64,000 bases of DNA from Chionis minor (Eukaryota; Chordata; Aves; Charadriiformes; Chionididae), in NCBI GenBank assembly GCA_013398295.1, contig VZSF01009944.1, forward strand, positions 97,198 through 161,197, given 5' to 3'. The notes under the pieces are model-generated. The model worked only from the letters and a program-made list of their open reading frames with translations. It did not search any database and was not told the origin of the DNA. Shown piece by piece: positions 48,988-61,490 of the stretch (its first letter is position 1; every line of letters begins with the position of its first letter). The translations under genes were made by a program, and so were the position numbers.

Positions 48988-49543
48988 TGTTGTGGTTTCA
49001 GTGGGGATGGAGTTGACTTTCTTACTAGCAGTTATGTTTTGGGTTTGGAATGGGAATGGTGTTGATAGCGCACCAATGTTTTTGCTTGTTGCTAAGCAGT
49101 CAAGGCCTTTTCTGCTCCTCACACTGCCCTGCCAGCAAGCAGATTGGGAGTGCACAAAAAGTAGAGAGGTGACACAGTTGGGACAGCTGACCCTGACTAA
49201 CCAAAGGAATATTCCTTACCATATGATGTTATGCCTAGTATATAAAGGTGGGGGAAGAAGGAAGGGAGAGGTGTTCGGAGTGATGGCATTTGTCTTATGC
49301 ATGATGGAGCCCTTCTATCCTGGAGATGGCTGAACACCTGCCTGCTGATGGGAAGTAGCAGATGAATTCCTTGTTTTGCATTGCTTGCATGCATGGTTTT
49401 TGCTTTACCTGCTAAACTGTCTTTATGTCAATGCATGATTTTTCTCACTTCTACTCTTCCAATTCTCTTGTCCATCCCGCTTTGTGGGCAGTGAGTGAAT
49501 GGCTATGTGTTCCTAGTTGCTGTCTGGGGTTAAACCACAATCA
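48988..49543 (+). mobile_element. Solo ERV LTR, 556 bp, TGGTTTCAG type
   Basis: It starts TGTTGTGGTTTCAGTGGGG and ends GGGGTTAAACCACAATCA, a common avian LTR type with inverted TG...CA termini. Typical segments follow in order: TGTTGATAGCGCACCAATG, TTGCTGCTAAGCAGT-like, GGACAGCTGACCCTGACTAA, CAGTATATAAA-type promoter (TATA 49239-49246) and AAACTGTCTTTATGTC near the polyA region. The usual ATTAAA signal reads GCTAAA here. A perfect 5-bp CTGGA duplication flanks it, as for ERVL-like insertions. No internal viral sequence adjoins it, so it is a solo LTR. The 113-codon open frame inside is incidental. Confidence 0.92.
49239..49246 (+). promoter_or_regulatory. TATA box of the solo LTR
   Basis: TATATAAA within CTAGTATATAAAGGTGG sits about 250 bases into the LTR, where this LTR type has its core promoter. 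Confidence 0.7.
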
Positions 49544-49548
49544 CTGGA
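49544..49548 (+). repeat. Target-site duplication CTGGA, right copy
   Basis: Identical to 48983-48987 and directly after the LTR end. Confidence 0.8.
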
Positions 49549-52500
49549 CCAAACCATCATAATCATTGAGGTCTCTGCCACCTCTACAGTAAATGTTATG
49601 AGCCTCCTACTGCTGACAGAGTGGCTTTCTACATCATACTACGGACTTACTAACTGCAGTTACCCAGTCTGAGAACTGGCTAGAATCTGTCTGCCTTGAG
49701 ACTCATAGAGAAAAGCCTTCATCTGTCTGCAAAGTAACATGTAGATTTTCCTAAAGAACTGCCATAATTTAGAAAGAATTAGCAAAATATTGAGAAAAGG
49801 AAGAATTCTCAAGGGTTAGTCATGAAGGTATTTAAGATAAGTTTTGCTGATTTTCCCTTAGGAAATTATACTATTTCCCCTGATTTTCCCTTAGGAAATT
49901 ATACTCTTATACACTGCCAAAATGTGACTGAGTGTTTTACAAGATAATCACTAACAAAATTTATCCTCATCCTTGTGCAATGTGTTCTTTTTTTCCAGTT
50001 TTCAAAAATACTGAACGCTAAGTTGCTTCAGTTGAAGCTATGGAAGTCTTTTAAAGGTCAACACCATTTCACGTGTATCCATGTAGTAATAGACCTAAAT
50101 ATAAATTTTAAGTCTAAGACTGTATTTAGAGGTATCTTAGACTGCTGTTTGTTATGACAGACTATACTCAACTGATTGACCTTAGACTTCTGGTGCAGTT
50201 TCAAGAGTGCTAGTATGTCCAAGATATCCGGAGAGGGCTAGAAATGACACATGAAACATCCATGCATATAAACACCAGTCAGGATGCCACCGGGCATTTC
50301 AAATGACTACAGATGTCCATGTGAAATCAACTGAATCAAGTCCTATATATTGATTGCAGATCCATTGACTGCAGTAGGAGCTTAGAAATAGTACCCAAAA
50401 CTGTCTGTAATCTGAAGCTAAACCCCTCTCCTTAGGTGCCTAGAGCCATTTGAGTTGATTTCAGCTGGCTTCCAGCTGCCTCTCCAGAAAGGTGTGTCTC
50501 AAAGGTCTCCTTCTGGACCATTTTGGATAGTCCAGCATATTTGATGTGGCACCTAACACTTATGTTTAGGCAACTGAAGTCCAGCATGGTTAGACAGTCA
50601 AGAGTAAAGAGAATAAAGAGTACAGGAAAGAGAGATTTGAGTGACTCATTCCATATTAAGGGCCCTTTCATAATGGTAAATCATCCCACCGACGCTAGAC
50701 ACTTATGTTTCATCAGTGACTACAGACATCCTCCCGTTAGGAGGTCAGAGTTAGATGTGATTAGTCCAGCTACAGGCTGATTTCTGAGCACCTTTCATTC
50801 TTTCCATTGATGACTAAGTGGATAGGCCCTTTTGGAAAGTTCATGACACATTCATCTGCTTCTGCAATCATCTATTCACCTTGGCAATTAGCCAAATATC
50901 TGGCAATTAGCTGTTTGATTCAATTTTTAATAGTCCTAGTTAAGATGAATACACTGTCCTAAACAGAAAGAAGATCTCAAAAGTAAATTTAGGTTCACAG
51001 AAAAAAAGTAAGGCATAAAAGCAATAGCAAATACAATGGATCTTTTAAAGTGCTATTTGAGTTATTGTGATATTCATGGGAATCAGAAGCTGAGAAAAAG
51101 CTGCCTATATCCAGAAGATACCTTATTTTTTCTTGTTTATCAAATCTTTATTCCAGTCTCTAGCAAGTTTTGAATAATTGATTTGCATGTTGAAAAAAAT
51201 CACCCTGAAGTGAAAAAATGATGAAAAGAGAGATTTGAATTGTAAATATTTCTATTAAAGTAATTGTTTAGAAAGATGAATAAAAAAACCAACAAAACCC
51301 ACAGAAATTTAGCATATAGGTAAATCATGCATGCTACACAAGATAATAGCTTTTCATCTCAATAGCTTCACTAACACTGGAGAATGAGATGAATATAGAA
51401 TTCTCAGTTTACGCGAAGTTATTTGTGTAGGGATTTAACACCGTTTCTCTGGGATGTATGGAGAAGAGCTGTGAACTACTACCTTGTTTTTGACTTATTG
51501 ACTTAATTCTAGCTGCTTACAAAAATATCTTTTTTCCATACTTCCCTGAAACATTACTCTTTCTTTAAACTTATTGTGAATGTGCTGGATACCAAACCTG
51601 AATGACTGGTTCTTGTTCATTATGTTGAGTTGCTGAAAAAAGGTCTGATCAGATGCAGGTTGACTTTATCTTCTTATTCTTTCTTCCTTCTGTGGTGTTG
51701 CAAAAGACAGAAATTATCTCTCTTTCAGATAGATACACAGATAGAAAACCTCTACCCACACCATACAGATACACTACATTATCTTCTTTCTCTTTCATCT
51801 TTTGTTTCTTAAGTCATGAGATGGGTAGTGTTTTTAATTTAACTAAATTTAATTCAAGAAAAATCTGCTGAAAGATATACCCAAGGACACCTCCTCTGGC
51901 GAGGAAGTCTCTGGAGCATAAACCACTATCTAAGAAAATAGCTTGTAGTAGGTTCTCAGGGATTCTCCACTGGTGGTTTCTGCACATCAGACACCAGAGG
52001 GGTATTTTCCCTAATCTAATACAGTTTTAATGACATTAGGAAAATGACTCATGTTATACTGCAGACCTTTTCTACAAATTTGCTTAGTTCGAAGGCAGGG
52101 AAGAAAATCTGAAATCCTCAACACCAGGACATTCTGGCTTAAACAGTAGGCTGTTAAAAAAAAAAAAAAAAAAGGCTTTAAAACTGGTTTTAGACTTTAC
52201 ACATTGTTTTACCTGAACACGTCACCAGATAAAATGAGATAATTACAGTTTATGATGACAGACAGTGTATCTTGTCCATGTTTTGGTTGGTAAGACTGTA
52301 GAAAAACATTTCCTGTTCTTCCTTCTCACATTCAAATTTTTTTCTTCTTTCCTTTAATTAGGAGAGAAATTCATATAACAAGGTATCTGCATATTAGAGA
52401 AACTATAATGAAACAAAAATGGTCTTTCCTCAAAAGGATGCTAAGTTATGATTTAGAACTCATCCAAGACATAAATAAATGTACAAAAGTATAAATCAAA

Positions 52501-55009
52501 TTATTTTTGATGATGAAGTGGTACAGCTAATCTTGTGACCTTTTCTTTGTTAAAGTCAAGGAAGCATCCAATATTTAAGCAATGACCATAACTTTCTATA
52601 TTTCATCTCCCTTTTTATAATAATAATAATAATTAAAAAAAAAAGGTAAAAACGGAAAAGTCAACACCTTGAGATAGCCTGGCTGGATGATTAATTCATA
52701 GAAGAACAATTTAAAACTATTATAACTGTTATTACACAAGTTGGCAAATTCATTGCATCATTTTGCTGATGTTGGTGTTCATTAAAAAAGGTTGTTCAGA
52801 AGTTAGATAGCTTTCATAGAACTTTGAAGACCAATAAATGTATGGATATGCACAAACACAGGCATAAAACCCAGAATTTGGGTATTCATTTACAAATGTT
52901 TATAATGTTACCCATATTATATTAGAAGAGACTCAGTGACTCCTTGGGTTTTTCCATTGGCCATTCCAACCATCCTTCTAGATCAATCTAAAGGACCAAA
53001 CCAATATCTAATGGAAAATATGAAAGGCTTTGTTACTTCGAAAATCTTTTAGGTTTTTAAAGAAGCCACAAATAATATTTTCTTCCAGCTAGGGCCAACC
53101 TCTTATGGATCAACAAAGCACTGCTTTAACTGCTCCCTTCATCCTGGAACTGGGAAAATTGAAGCTATTCATCTCATACAGGATGTGATACTTAGAAAGA
53201 CTTTATTGTGACCTTATTTTCTTTACTGTTCAGACAGACAGAACTAAAATATAAAGACTTCACAGATTATTTTCGGAGACATTATAGGAGTGAAGCATCT
53301 GGCCTTTCTTTTACTACAGTTAGGTGCCTGTTTTTGCACTCATCCCTTTTCTGTCTAAAGTACTAGAATCACTATGAACTCCTGCTTCTGAAAAAATAAT
53401 AAAAGTTTGGCTAGACCACTTCTTATTGACAGTAAACAAAAAATAATAAAATAGAATTAAATGATATTTATGTCTTTCTGTTTATCACTATTCCAACTAA
53501 ATTTACTGGAAATTGTCATTCCTGAAAGCAGTGCCAGTTGTTTGGGTTTTTTTATATTGTTATTATGAGTACTTAACTTTTTTTTTCTAAGAAGCTAGGC
53601 ATCATTTAATTTCAAAAGTTTTCCCTTCTCTTATATGTATTTTTAGCAGATTTTCCATTGTCTGATTCAAGTATTAGTGTAGTAAGATAGTGGATTTCCA
53701 ACAAGAAAGACACAGCCATACAAGTGTAGCCTAAATTCTCCTAGTTTCCTATGATGCCACGATTTAAGAAATATTACTTTTAGCCTTCAGATTTCAGTTT
53801 ATTATGTTTCTTGAAGTAATTTTTTTAGATCTGACTGCTTCTCTTTCTTATAGTGTATTGGTTTTTTACATATTTCTCAGACTCTTTTGAAAGTTGTGCA
53901 GTTTCCTATACCAAAACATTTTAAGACTTAATGTATAGGTTTATTATTCTTATTCAGAAGTATGAATTCCTTTTAATTTCTGTAAATCACTGACTTGTCT
54001 TCCCATGAAAGGACTGCATGAATATTTTATAAAGCAATCTATTTTTCTTAATTTGGTATTTCAAGATGTTTATAGGTGTTCTCATTTCTTCATAAAGAAA
54101 ATAGAACATGAGGCAATTTTTCACTGTATTTTATAGTGAGAGTCTCATTTGCAATATATCTGGTGTCTACAGTCATATAATGTTGCAGAAATGTGATTGT
54201 GCTTATCTGCCTCAGTAAAGTGTTCTGGAACTGCCAAGGAAAACAACCTTCAAAAAACTACTCATCATACATTTCTGGGAAAATGTAGACCAAAAACCCC
54301 CTCACTTCTATGGTTTGATGAACTGAAGTGAAATAATATATTCTTTAGATATCTGTTCTTGAAGAAGGCTGACTTTTCAGTGACAAACCTGATGTTGAGT
54401 CAACACCTGGAACATGTTTAGCTGTGTGTAGGAGGGTTATTTGACAATATTTATAGGTGTGATAAAGGTAATTTATTTTCTCTGCTGCATACAAGTCAGA
54501 ACTATCAGACGACTGGTTGCTTCAACCTCAAACTGGCAATGCAGATCCTTCATGGAAGGGGAGATGATCAGTTCTTTGTTATTCTGCATTACCAGAGCGG
54601 TACAGAAATATTGGTGAATGAGGCTCAACTTTCAGTGTCTGCACAAGAAGTTAGAAACAGGAAGGCCACAGGTGATAACCTGACCAATAATTCACATAAT
54701 ACCATATTGCCAGTCTAGTAACAGGCCATAAACACTGAGTTTGCAAGGCCTCAGGACTACAGCTTGTAAGGCCTGCTCTGTCTGAACTTGTCTTGATCAA
54801 GAATCATTTTTAGTCAAAAGAAATTATTACAGAGAGAGAAAGAACTCATATATGTTGAAAAATTTTCAGTATGAATAGTAATGTAGTTAAAATTGTTACA
54901 CACAAATTCGTTAGTTTCCACCCCTTTTCCTGGATCACCCTTCCCCTGCCTTCAAGTACTGGCCCAGAAGGGCAGGTTTTCTGTAAGTCCTGGTATCACA
55001 TTCTGGGTG
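49549..55009. other. Unique sequence, no gene seen
   Basis: It contains a 33-bp-period duplication at 49848-49905, an A-run at 52155-52172 and an ATA run at 52615-52632. The segment 50170-50780 has phrases such as TTAGGTGCCTAGAGCC that recall old DNA transposons but cannot be assigned. No coding-like segment is recognised. Confidence 0.45.
49848..49905. repeat. Short tandem duplication
   Basis: The 25-base segment beginning TGATTTTCCCTTAGG occurs at 49848-49872 and again, identical, at 49881-49905, a period of 33. It is a recent local duplication. Confidence 0.85.
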
Positions 55010-56693
55010 TCACATTACTGAATGCCTGCTTTGCTTCAGTCTTCACTGCTCAGGCCAGACCTCAGGACTCCAAGACTCTACAGGTAACAGGGAAAGTCTG
55101 GAGCAAGGAAGACTCTCCCTTGGTTGGGGTGGATCAAGTTAGAGACCAACCAAGTAACCTGGATATACACAAGTCTGTGGGTCCTGATGGGATGCACCCA
55201 CAAGTGCTGAGGAGCTGGCAGAAGTCATTGCTGGTCCGCTCTCCATCATCTTTGAAAGGTCCTGGAGAACAGGCAAGGTGCCAGAGGCCTGGAGGAAAGC
55301 TAATGTCATGCCAGTCTCTCAAAAGGGCAAGAAGGAGGATCCAGGAAACTACAGGCCAGTCAGCCTCACCTCCGTCCCTGGAAAGTTGATGGAACTGCTC
55401 GTTCTGGGCATCACCTCCAAGCATCTGGAAGCAAAGAAAGTTATCAGAAGTAGTCAACATGGATTCACCAAGGGGAAGTCATGTCTGACTAATCTGATAG
55501 CCTTCTACAATGGCATGACTGGACGGACAGATGAGGGAAGGGCAGTGGATGTTGTCTACCTTGACTTTAGCAAGGCTTTTGACACCGTCTCCCACAGCAT
55601 CCCAGTAGGTAAGCTTAGGAAATGTGGGTTAGATGAATGGACAGTGGGGTGGATTGAAAACTGGCTGGCAGATAGAGCTCAGAGGGTTGTGATGAGTGGG
55701 GCAAAGTCTAGTTGGAGGCCTGTGACTAATGGTGTTCCTCAGGGGTCAGTACTGGGTCCAGTCCTGTTCAATGTGTTCATCAATGATCTGGATGAAGGGA
55801 CAGAGTGAGTTTACTGTTGACACAAAACTGGGAGGGATGGCTGACACACCAGAAGGCTGTGCTGCCATTCAGCATGACCTGGACAGGCTGGAGAGTTGGG
55901 CAGAGAGAAACCATATGAAATTCAACAAAGGCAAATGTAGGGTCCTGCACCTGGGGAGGAATAAACCCATGTACCAGCACAGGTTGGAGGCTGACCTGCT
56001 GGAAAGCAGCTGTGCAGAGAGGGACCTGGGAGTCCTGGTGGACAACAGGATGACCATGAGCCAGCAATGTGTCCTTGTGGCCAAAAAGGCCAATGGCATC
56101 CTGGGGTGCATCAAGAGGAGTGTGGCAAGCAGGTCGAGGGAGGTCATCCTCCCCCTCTAACTCTGCCCTGGGGAGGCCGCATCTGGAATACTGTGTCCAG
56201 TTCTGGGCTCCCCAGTTCAAGAAGGACAGGGAACTGCTGGAGAGGGTACAGCGAAGGGCCACGAAGATGATTAGGGGGCTGGAACATCTGTCTTATGAGG
56301 AAAGGCTGAGGAAGTTGGGTCTTTTTAGTCTGGAGAAGAGAAGACTAAGGGGATCTCATCAATGCTTACAAACTCTTAAAGGGAGGGTGCCAGGAGGAGG
56401 GAGCCAGTCTTTTTTCCAGTGGTGCCAATGACAGGACAAGAGGTAATGGGTACAAACTTGAACATAGGAAGTTCCATCTGAACATGAGGAGGAACTTCTT
56501 TCCTTTGAGGGTGGCAGAGCACTGGCACAGGCTGCCCAGAGAGGTGGTGGAGTCTCTGACTCTGGAGCCATTCAAAATCCACCTGGACACTATCCTGTGC
56601 AACCTGCTGTAGGTGGACCTGTCCTGACAGGGGGGTTTGGATGAGATGATCTCCAGAAGTCCCTTCCAACCCCTAACATTCTGTGATTCTGTA
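55010..56693 (+). mobile_element. CR1 LINE, ORF2 C-terminal half and 3' end
   Basis: This is the best preserved CR1 in the window. In order it shows LNACFASVFTAQA (about 55015), [11 protein letters not shown] (55180), [16 protein letters not shown] (55338), [15 protein letters not shown] (55453), the motif A aspartate in [15 protein letters not shown] (55548), [15 protein letters not shown] (55728), then the [10 protein letters not shown] and LEYC-type thumb region and a full 3' untranslated region ending ACATTCTGTGATTCTGTA. The endonuclease half is absent, the usual 5' truncation. It is broken in three places: a 1-bp loss near 55210, a small deletion at about 55806 that shifts frame and turns the catalytic FADD box into FTVD (55810-55821), and an extra A near 56158 that makes a TAA. 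It can no longer encode active enzyme. The 160-codon minus-strand frame is antisense. Confidence 0.95.
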
Positions 56694-59600
56694 TCTATGT
56701 CTTGATTAGTACTGTCCATTTCAAGCGATATCAGAATGCTGTCTTCAGTGTCTTCTGGTTACATGTTGGCCACAAAACTGTTTTAGATGTTTTAGACACC
56801 TAAATGGAGTATATTCTCAACTTCAGCATCCACTGCAAAGGGGCATAGGTCATCATAAATCCTGAGCTGTTACCTGCTAACATCATATAGATGTCTTTGC
56901 TAACCTATAGTGTCTCAGAGAGCACTCAGATCAAGTCTTATCTCTATGGACTACAGCAGGAGCTGAAACACATCTGTAGATACCTAGAGGAACATTTCAA
57001 CATATTATTATATGTTAATAATAATCTAAAATGGAATTCCATCATTATAGAAAAAAAATAATAAAAGTATACAGAATCTATTTTAAAGTATGAATCAGCT
57101 TGGGAAAAAAAAAAAAAAACCAAAATCAAAAAAACCCCAAACCTCTTCAATTAAGATACAAAGAACCTCAAATCGAATCCACTTTCTGAAGCAGACTGCA
57201 GCAAAAGCCTGAGTCCATATTTTCTCTTTCCTAGAAACCATTTTTTTAAAGCACTTGTCTAACTAGTTGAAGTGGGAATTTTCCCTTTTTATTAAGCTGA
57301 ACCAATTAGTCCAATTCAGCACAGATTTATCAGTTAATCTAGTTTTACCCAAACTGATTTATAATTTGTGAGCATTTGTTTCATCAACTAAATTATGTGT
57401 GAAAATAGCAGCACAGATAACTAACTTTTCCTTTCCTAATTTAAATAACTGCACCAGTGTTCCTTTTAGGATTGGTTCTCTAGGTGCTATTCTCTGAAAT
57501 ACTGACACACTTTAACTCTCTCATTGATTATATTTACACTGTAATAGCTGTCATCTTATTTTTTAAATCATATTCCACCTGCCATATTTTTAACCCTTAG
57601 CATCATTACAGAGCATGCTGCATAAGGTTTGGAAAAGATATTGAGAAATCTACTTGGGGAAATAGTCTTTTTCTTTTTCCTTTTTTTTTGTTTTTTCCCC
57701 CTCTTTACTTATTTGAGATGGAAAGGATTAATAATGCTTGGGAATTGATGCTTTCTATGTCATTATGCTGGAGAGTTTATGTAGGGAAGAAAACAAGTGC
57801 CATATGTACAATCTGTAACATCTGACATGGTGCACCAAACTCATTCACATTACTTACCATATCATATGCCAGATAGGGCCACGATATTTCTTGATAACCA
57901 GCCTAATTTCTTATCACTCAGCAAAGGCAATTGAGCCACAATTTAATCTTTTAATTATCACTTAGGCACACCATTCTGACACAAAGTATTCGCAATACAT
58001 ACCTAAGTAATCACATTGCATACAAAGGTAACAATTCAGAGTTTTTCCACGTATTTCATTACCATGTATTTGCCAAGATATTCGTTGTTATTCGGGTGTT
58101 GTCACCTGTCACTCAGTGAAAACGCTTGGCTGGCATTATACAGCATCATTGATCTTACCTAGTGTGAAGGAGGTGACATAGCTTACGGCTTCTTCAATCA
58201 TTTCCTGAATGTAAAAACTCTGCCAAGTTTTTTTGGTTTTTTTTTGTTTTTTGTGTTTTTTCTTTTTTTTTGTGTGTGTCTAGGACATCAGGTTATAGCT
58301 GATAACTCTGTTTTGGAAAGCAAGGATATTAATTCCTACCAAGACATTAACAGCAAAAGAAGGAAGGATTTTCTTATTATAATAGCATACCTGGGATTTT
58401 CCAAAGATGAAAAAGTAAGAACACTTTAAAAGAGGAATGGATAGTCGAAAACGAGATGCCTTCTTGAAGGGTATATTAGTGCTAACCTATTCTTCTTAAT
58501 AAAGGGTGAGAATTGAACTTAGTCTTAAGGAATAAAAAGAAAACCTTTTATTTAAATAAGAATTAGTACAAATTCTGCTTTTATTCACAAAAATAACCAT
58601 TTTATGTTTTGGATCTATTAATAATATACTCTAAAGTGTACTAATATTTATATAACTTCACCAAGTTCTCTCAGCTTGCTTTAGGGAATTCAGTGTTTTG
58701 GAGATCCAAACTGTTTTCTGTGTCTAGACTTGGGTAGGTGAGTTTCAAAACCTTGTACTGTGTATTTTTTGAAACTAAATTGCTTTATCTTAACCTCAAA
58801 AGCTGTCACACTTTTATATTTTTATAGTACATATGCATTTGTTTTAAAACAACATGAAGTCAAGAAAACCTTTTGTCAAACTAATTCTGAAAACAACTCA
58901 GTTGAAATAAGAGTAGGAGTATAAAAGTTCTGTTTTCAAAGATTATTTTTAAAATGTTGTATACAATTGATTTGATGATCTTCACTACTGTTATTATGAT
59001 TTTAATGTGTACATTTGATATTTTAAATGCAAAAGCATCTTTTAAAATTTGTTTTATAAGAAATTGATAAAGCAGCATTTGATGTTACAATATTCAGTAA
59101 ATGAAAGAAAGAAAAGGTATATAATAATGAACAAAAATCAAGATAAGAGCTTTATTGAAAAGTTATAAGGTATGAAAAAGGCGCTATGCAAAGTTTAAGG
59201 TGCAAAGGAAGGCAACAATATATTTGTATGTAATAAATTAACTTTATATGCATATTTACATGCATATATGCAGATTATATATATGTTTATTAAATATATT
59301 TATCAGCATATATGTATATAGATAGTCACATGTATATAGACACAGATATATACATGAATTTATATTGCATGCTGTTTCCATTTGTGTTTTCTTAAAAGAA
59401 ACCTAAATAGTCTATTACATTAATAACATCAATCAAATGTCAATATAAAGGGAGAAAAACTAGGTTTTTTTCATAAATTTCACTGTTCTGTAAATAGGAA
59501 AAATATTGATATAAAATAGACTTGTATTCTAGCAGTATCTAAGGGACATTTTAACAGTAGCTACTAACAGCACTACCAAACCCAGCAGTTTCTGTAAGCT

Positions 59601-60884
59601 ACCTAAAAGGATTCTGCAAATGCTGGCTGAGGAGCGCACTGACTCATTAACACTGGTTTTTGGTTAGTGTTATAACACCGTGGAAATCACAGAATGGGAA
59701 TAGAGTTAGTGTTAGATTAAGACTTCAAAACCAAAACAGGATAACCTGTGTCTGCCAATAAGATGTCAGCCCTGGGCAAAAAAATAATAATAATTATATA
59801 TTATGTCATCGTATCGTATCATATCGTATCGTATCATATCATATCATATCATATGTAAAGAATTAAAGCCATATAAGTTATCCCACTGAATATTGGAGAC
59901 TAATTTTTTAGCTCTTTTTGATAAAGCTACAAATGTGGTATTCAAAATGTCATACAATTTACATTCTGTATGAAATCTCACCCATCACCAAGCAAATATG
60001 ATCACTATGATCTTATCACCATGTGACATGTTAAATGGATTAAGAACTAGCCAACCCACAGATCTTGGCTTGGTGCTATTTGCACCGATAATAAGAGGGA
60101 AATAGAGGAAGGGTGGGATTTCATACAGCTTGGTTCTACTGTGATTGTCTCAGAAAGTTCTGTTCATTCCCTGTTCCAAAAAGCATTCTGATATGGTGGA
60201 GTCAGTCTGCATATATGAGCAATCAAAGTGGCACCACACATTAACAGACCCATAGTGCTCTGATTTTATCAAGGAAGAAAAGTACAGAGAGAACTGACCA
60301 AACTTTTTTTTTTTTCCCTAGAGCAATATTCTCAGTCAGACAGTAAATGATTCTTGAAAGTCCTATTTAGGAGGTTATACTATCATATTGCTAAATCATG
60401 GAAAGCATAGCATCAATAACAACTACTGTTATTATACACATAATGCAATTGAACGTAAAAATGTTAATTCAGAAAAGACAAAGAGTTTAAATGTCTACAG
60501 TGATAACTGTAGGAGATAATTTTCATACAGCATAATTTCACATTTGCTGTGCATTCAGTTACAAAGAACAAAATGCAGAGAAGAGAAAGGAGAATTAATT
60601 TCTATCATAACCAGGAATGGGAAAGAGAATATTTGAAGAGATGTTATGAAAGATGAGAACCAGAATTTGTGGAACAGCTTGTCAAAGAATTCCAGCTTCT
60701 CTAGTGAAGAAGAGTGGCCATAAACTTGTGGTGGTGCAACCCTCCCCCCTCTCTTAGTCCGCTTGGTACTTGGTGCGATTCCTCATGTTCAGGCTGCATA
60801 CCAACCTAGGAGATGTCAGGCATGAATTGCAAAAGGTGAAAGACTTGCTCCCTCGATTGTTTGGAAATACCATTCCCTGCTAAT
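56694..60884. other. Unique AT-rich sequence with simple repeats
   Basis: It holds a purine run with A-tract at 57103-57118, T-rich low complexity at 57668-57705 and 58228-58275, long TA-rich sequence at 59218-59362 and a pentanucleotide repeat at 59811-59850. No gene is supported; open frames at 58244-58429 and 58881-59078 are AT-rich and unrecognised. Confidence 0.5.
59811..59850. repeat. (RTATC)8 pentanucleotide repeat
   Basis: Eight five-base units alternate between GTATC and ATATC. Because each unit is preceded by C, the variable base is the G of a CpG, so the variants are CGTAT and CATAT. Confidence 0.9.
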
Positions 60885-60888
60885 ATAC
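60885..60888 (+). repeat. Possible target duplication ATAC, left copy
   Basis: ATAC precedes TGAAGGG and recurs at 61491-61494 after the LTR end CGTCA. Four bases match gammaretrovirus-type insertion but are weak evidence alone. Confidence 0.45.
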
Positions 60889-61217
60889 TGAAGGGAGGAG
60901 GTGGTTTTGGTAGAAACAGTGTTATTTGAAATTTGCTGAGCTAAATGTATGAGTAGTGTTTCTATTGCATAAAACCACTGAAGCAAGAAGACCTTGCATG
61001 ATATCTTATCCTGGTAAGACAGGATCTGCTACTTCAATGACTCTTGGCCCCTTAAAACCTTACTCTCTGGTACAGGGAGTTGCCTCGAAGGCCAGCTAAG
61101 ACCGACCCTGCGGTTTGAACAAAAGCCAAGGGACAACTGAGCCTGCGCAAGAACAAGGATTACTCACAATAACGAAGAGGAACCATCAGCCTTCATCTTC
61201 ACGACCCTCAACGACCA

Positions 61218-61274
61218 CCACCAGGGGGTATTGCGCAAGCGCAGTCGGAAGATACTTACGGAAATGACTTCCGG
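61218..61274 (+). promoter_or_regulatory. CTCF-, NRF1- and ETS-like motifs in LTR U3
   Basis: CCACCAGGGGG at 61218-61228 resembles the CTCF core, TGCGCAAGCGCA at 61232-61243 fits the palindromic NRF1 site, and ACTTCCGG at 61267-61274 is a strong ETS/GABP-type site. A half NRF1 site, TGCGCAAG, lies at 61144. All sit within 140 bases upstream of the TATA box. Binding is inferred from motif only. Confidence 0.5.
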
Positions 61275-61358
61275 GCACTAGTTTTAATACGAAGCGGGAT
61301 AGGTCATGAATATGTATAGGCATATTGCAAAACCTCATAAGTATGTATTACTCAGCTG

Positions 61359-61364
61359 TATAAA
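61359..61364 (+). promoter_or_regulatory. TATA box of the ERV1-type LTR
   Basis: TATAAA within CTGTATAAAGTTG, 75 bases before the AATAAA signal, the usual U3/R arrangement. Confidence 0.75.
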
Positions 61365-61433
61365 GTTGAAGAACAAACTGCTGCCCGGTACACACGATTG
61401 TGGTGGGGTGGCCCCCCGTGCTGCCCAGAGCTG

Positions 61434-61439
61434 AATAAA
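61434..61439 (+). terminator. PolyA signal AATAAA of the ERV1-type LTR
   Basis: AATAAA in GCTGAATAAACATACC, with a GT-rich stretch (GGTTGTGGAGTCTG) about 25 bases downstream, as a cleavage and polyadenylation site requires. Confidence 0.75.
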
Positions 61440-61490
61440 CATACCTACTTTATAACCTTACAGGTTGTGGAGTCTGTTTTCTACACGTCA

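Larger units (their letters stand above)
60889..61490 (+). mobile_element. Solo LTR of gammaretrovirus-type ERV (ERV1)
   Basis: The right half has a clear LTR layout: TATAAA at 61359-61364, a polyA signal AATAAA at 61434-61439 about 70 bases later, then a short U5 with GGTTGTGGAGTCTGTTTTCT and the end CTACACGTCA. This U5 wording is typical of class I endogenous retroviruses of birds. The left edge is inferred: TGAAGGG at 60889 is preceded by ATAC, which also follows the right end, giving TG...CA ends and a 4-bp duplication over 602 bases. The GC-rich U3 carries TGCGCAAGCGCA and ACTTCCGG sites. No primer binding site or viral gene follows, so it is taken as a solo LTR. The left boundary is less certain than the right. 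Confidence 0.72.

Noticed and set aside
50170..50780. Phrases such as TTAGGTGCCTAGAGCC suggesting an old hAT-type DNA transposon, with a similar ACACCTAAATGG near 56797
   Set aside because: No terminal inverted repeats or 8-bp duplications could be found, and the similarity is only a short phrase.
55780..56262. 160-codon minus-strand open frame
   Set aside because: It is antisense to the CR1 reverse transcriptase on the plus strand.
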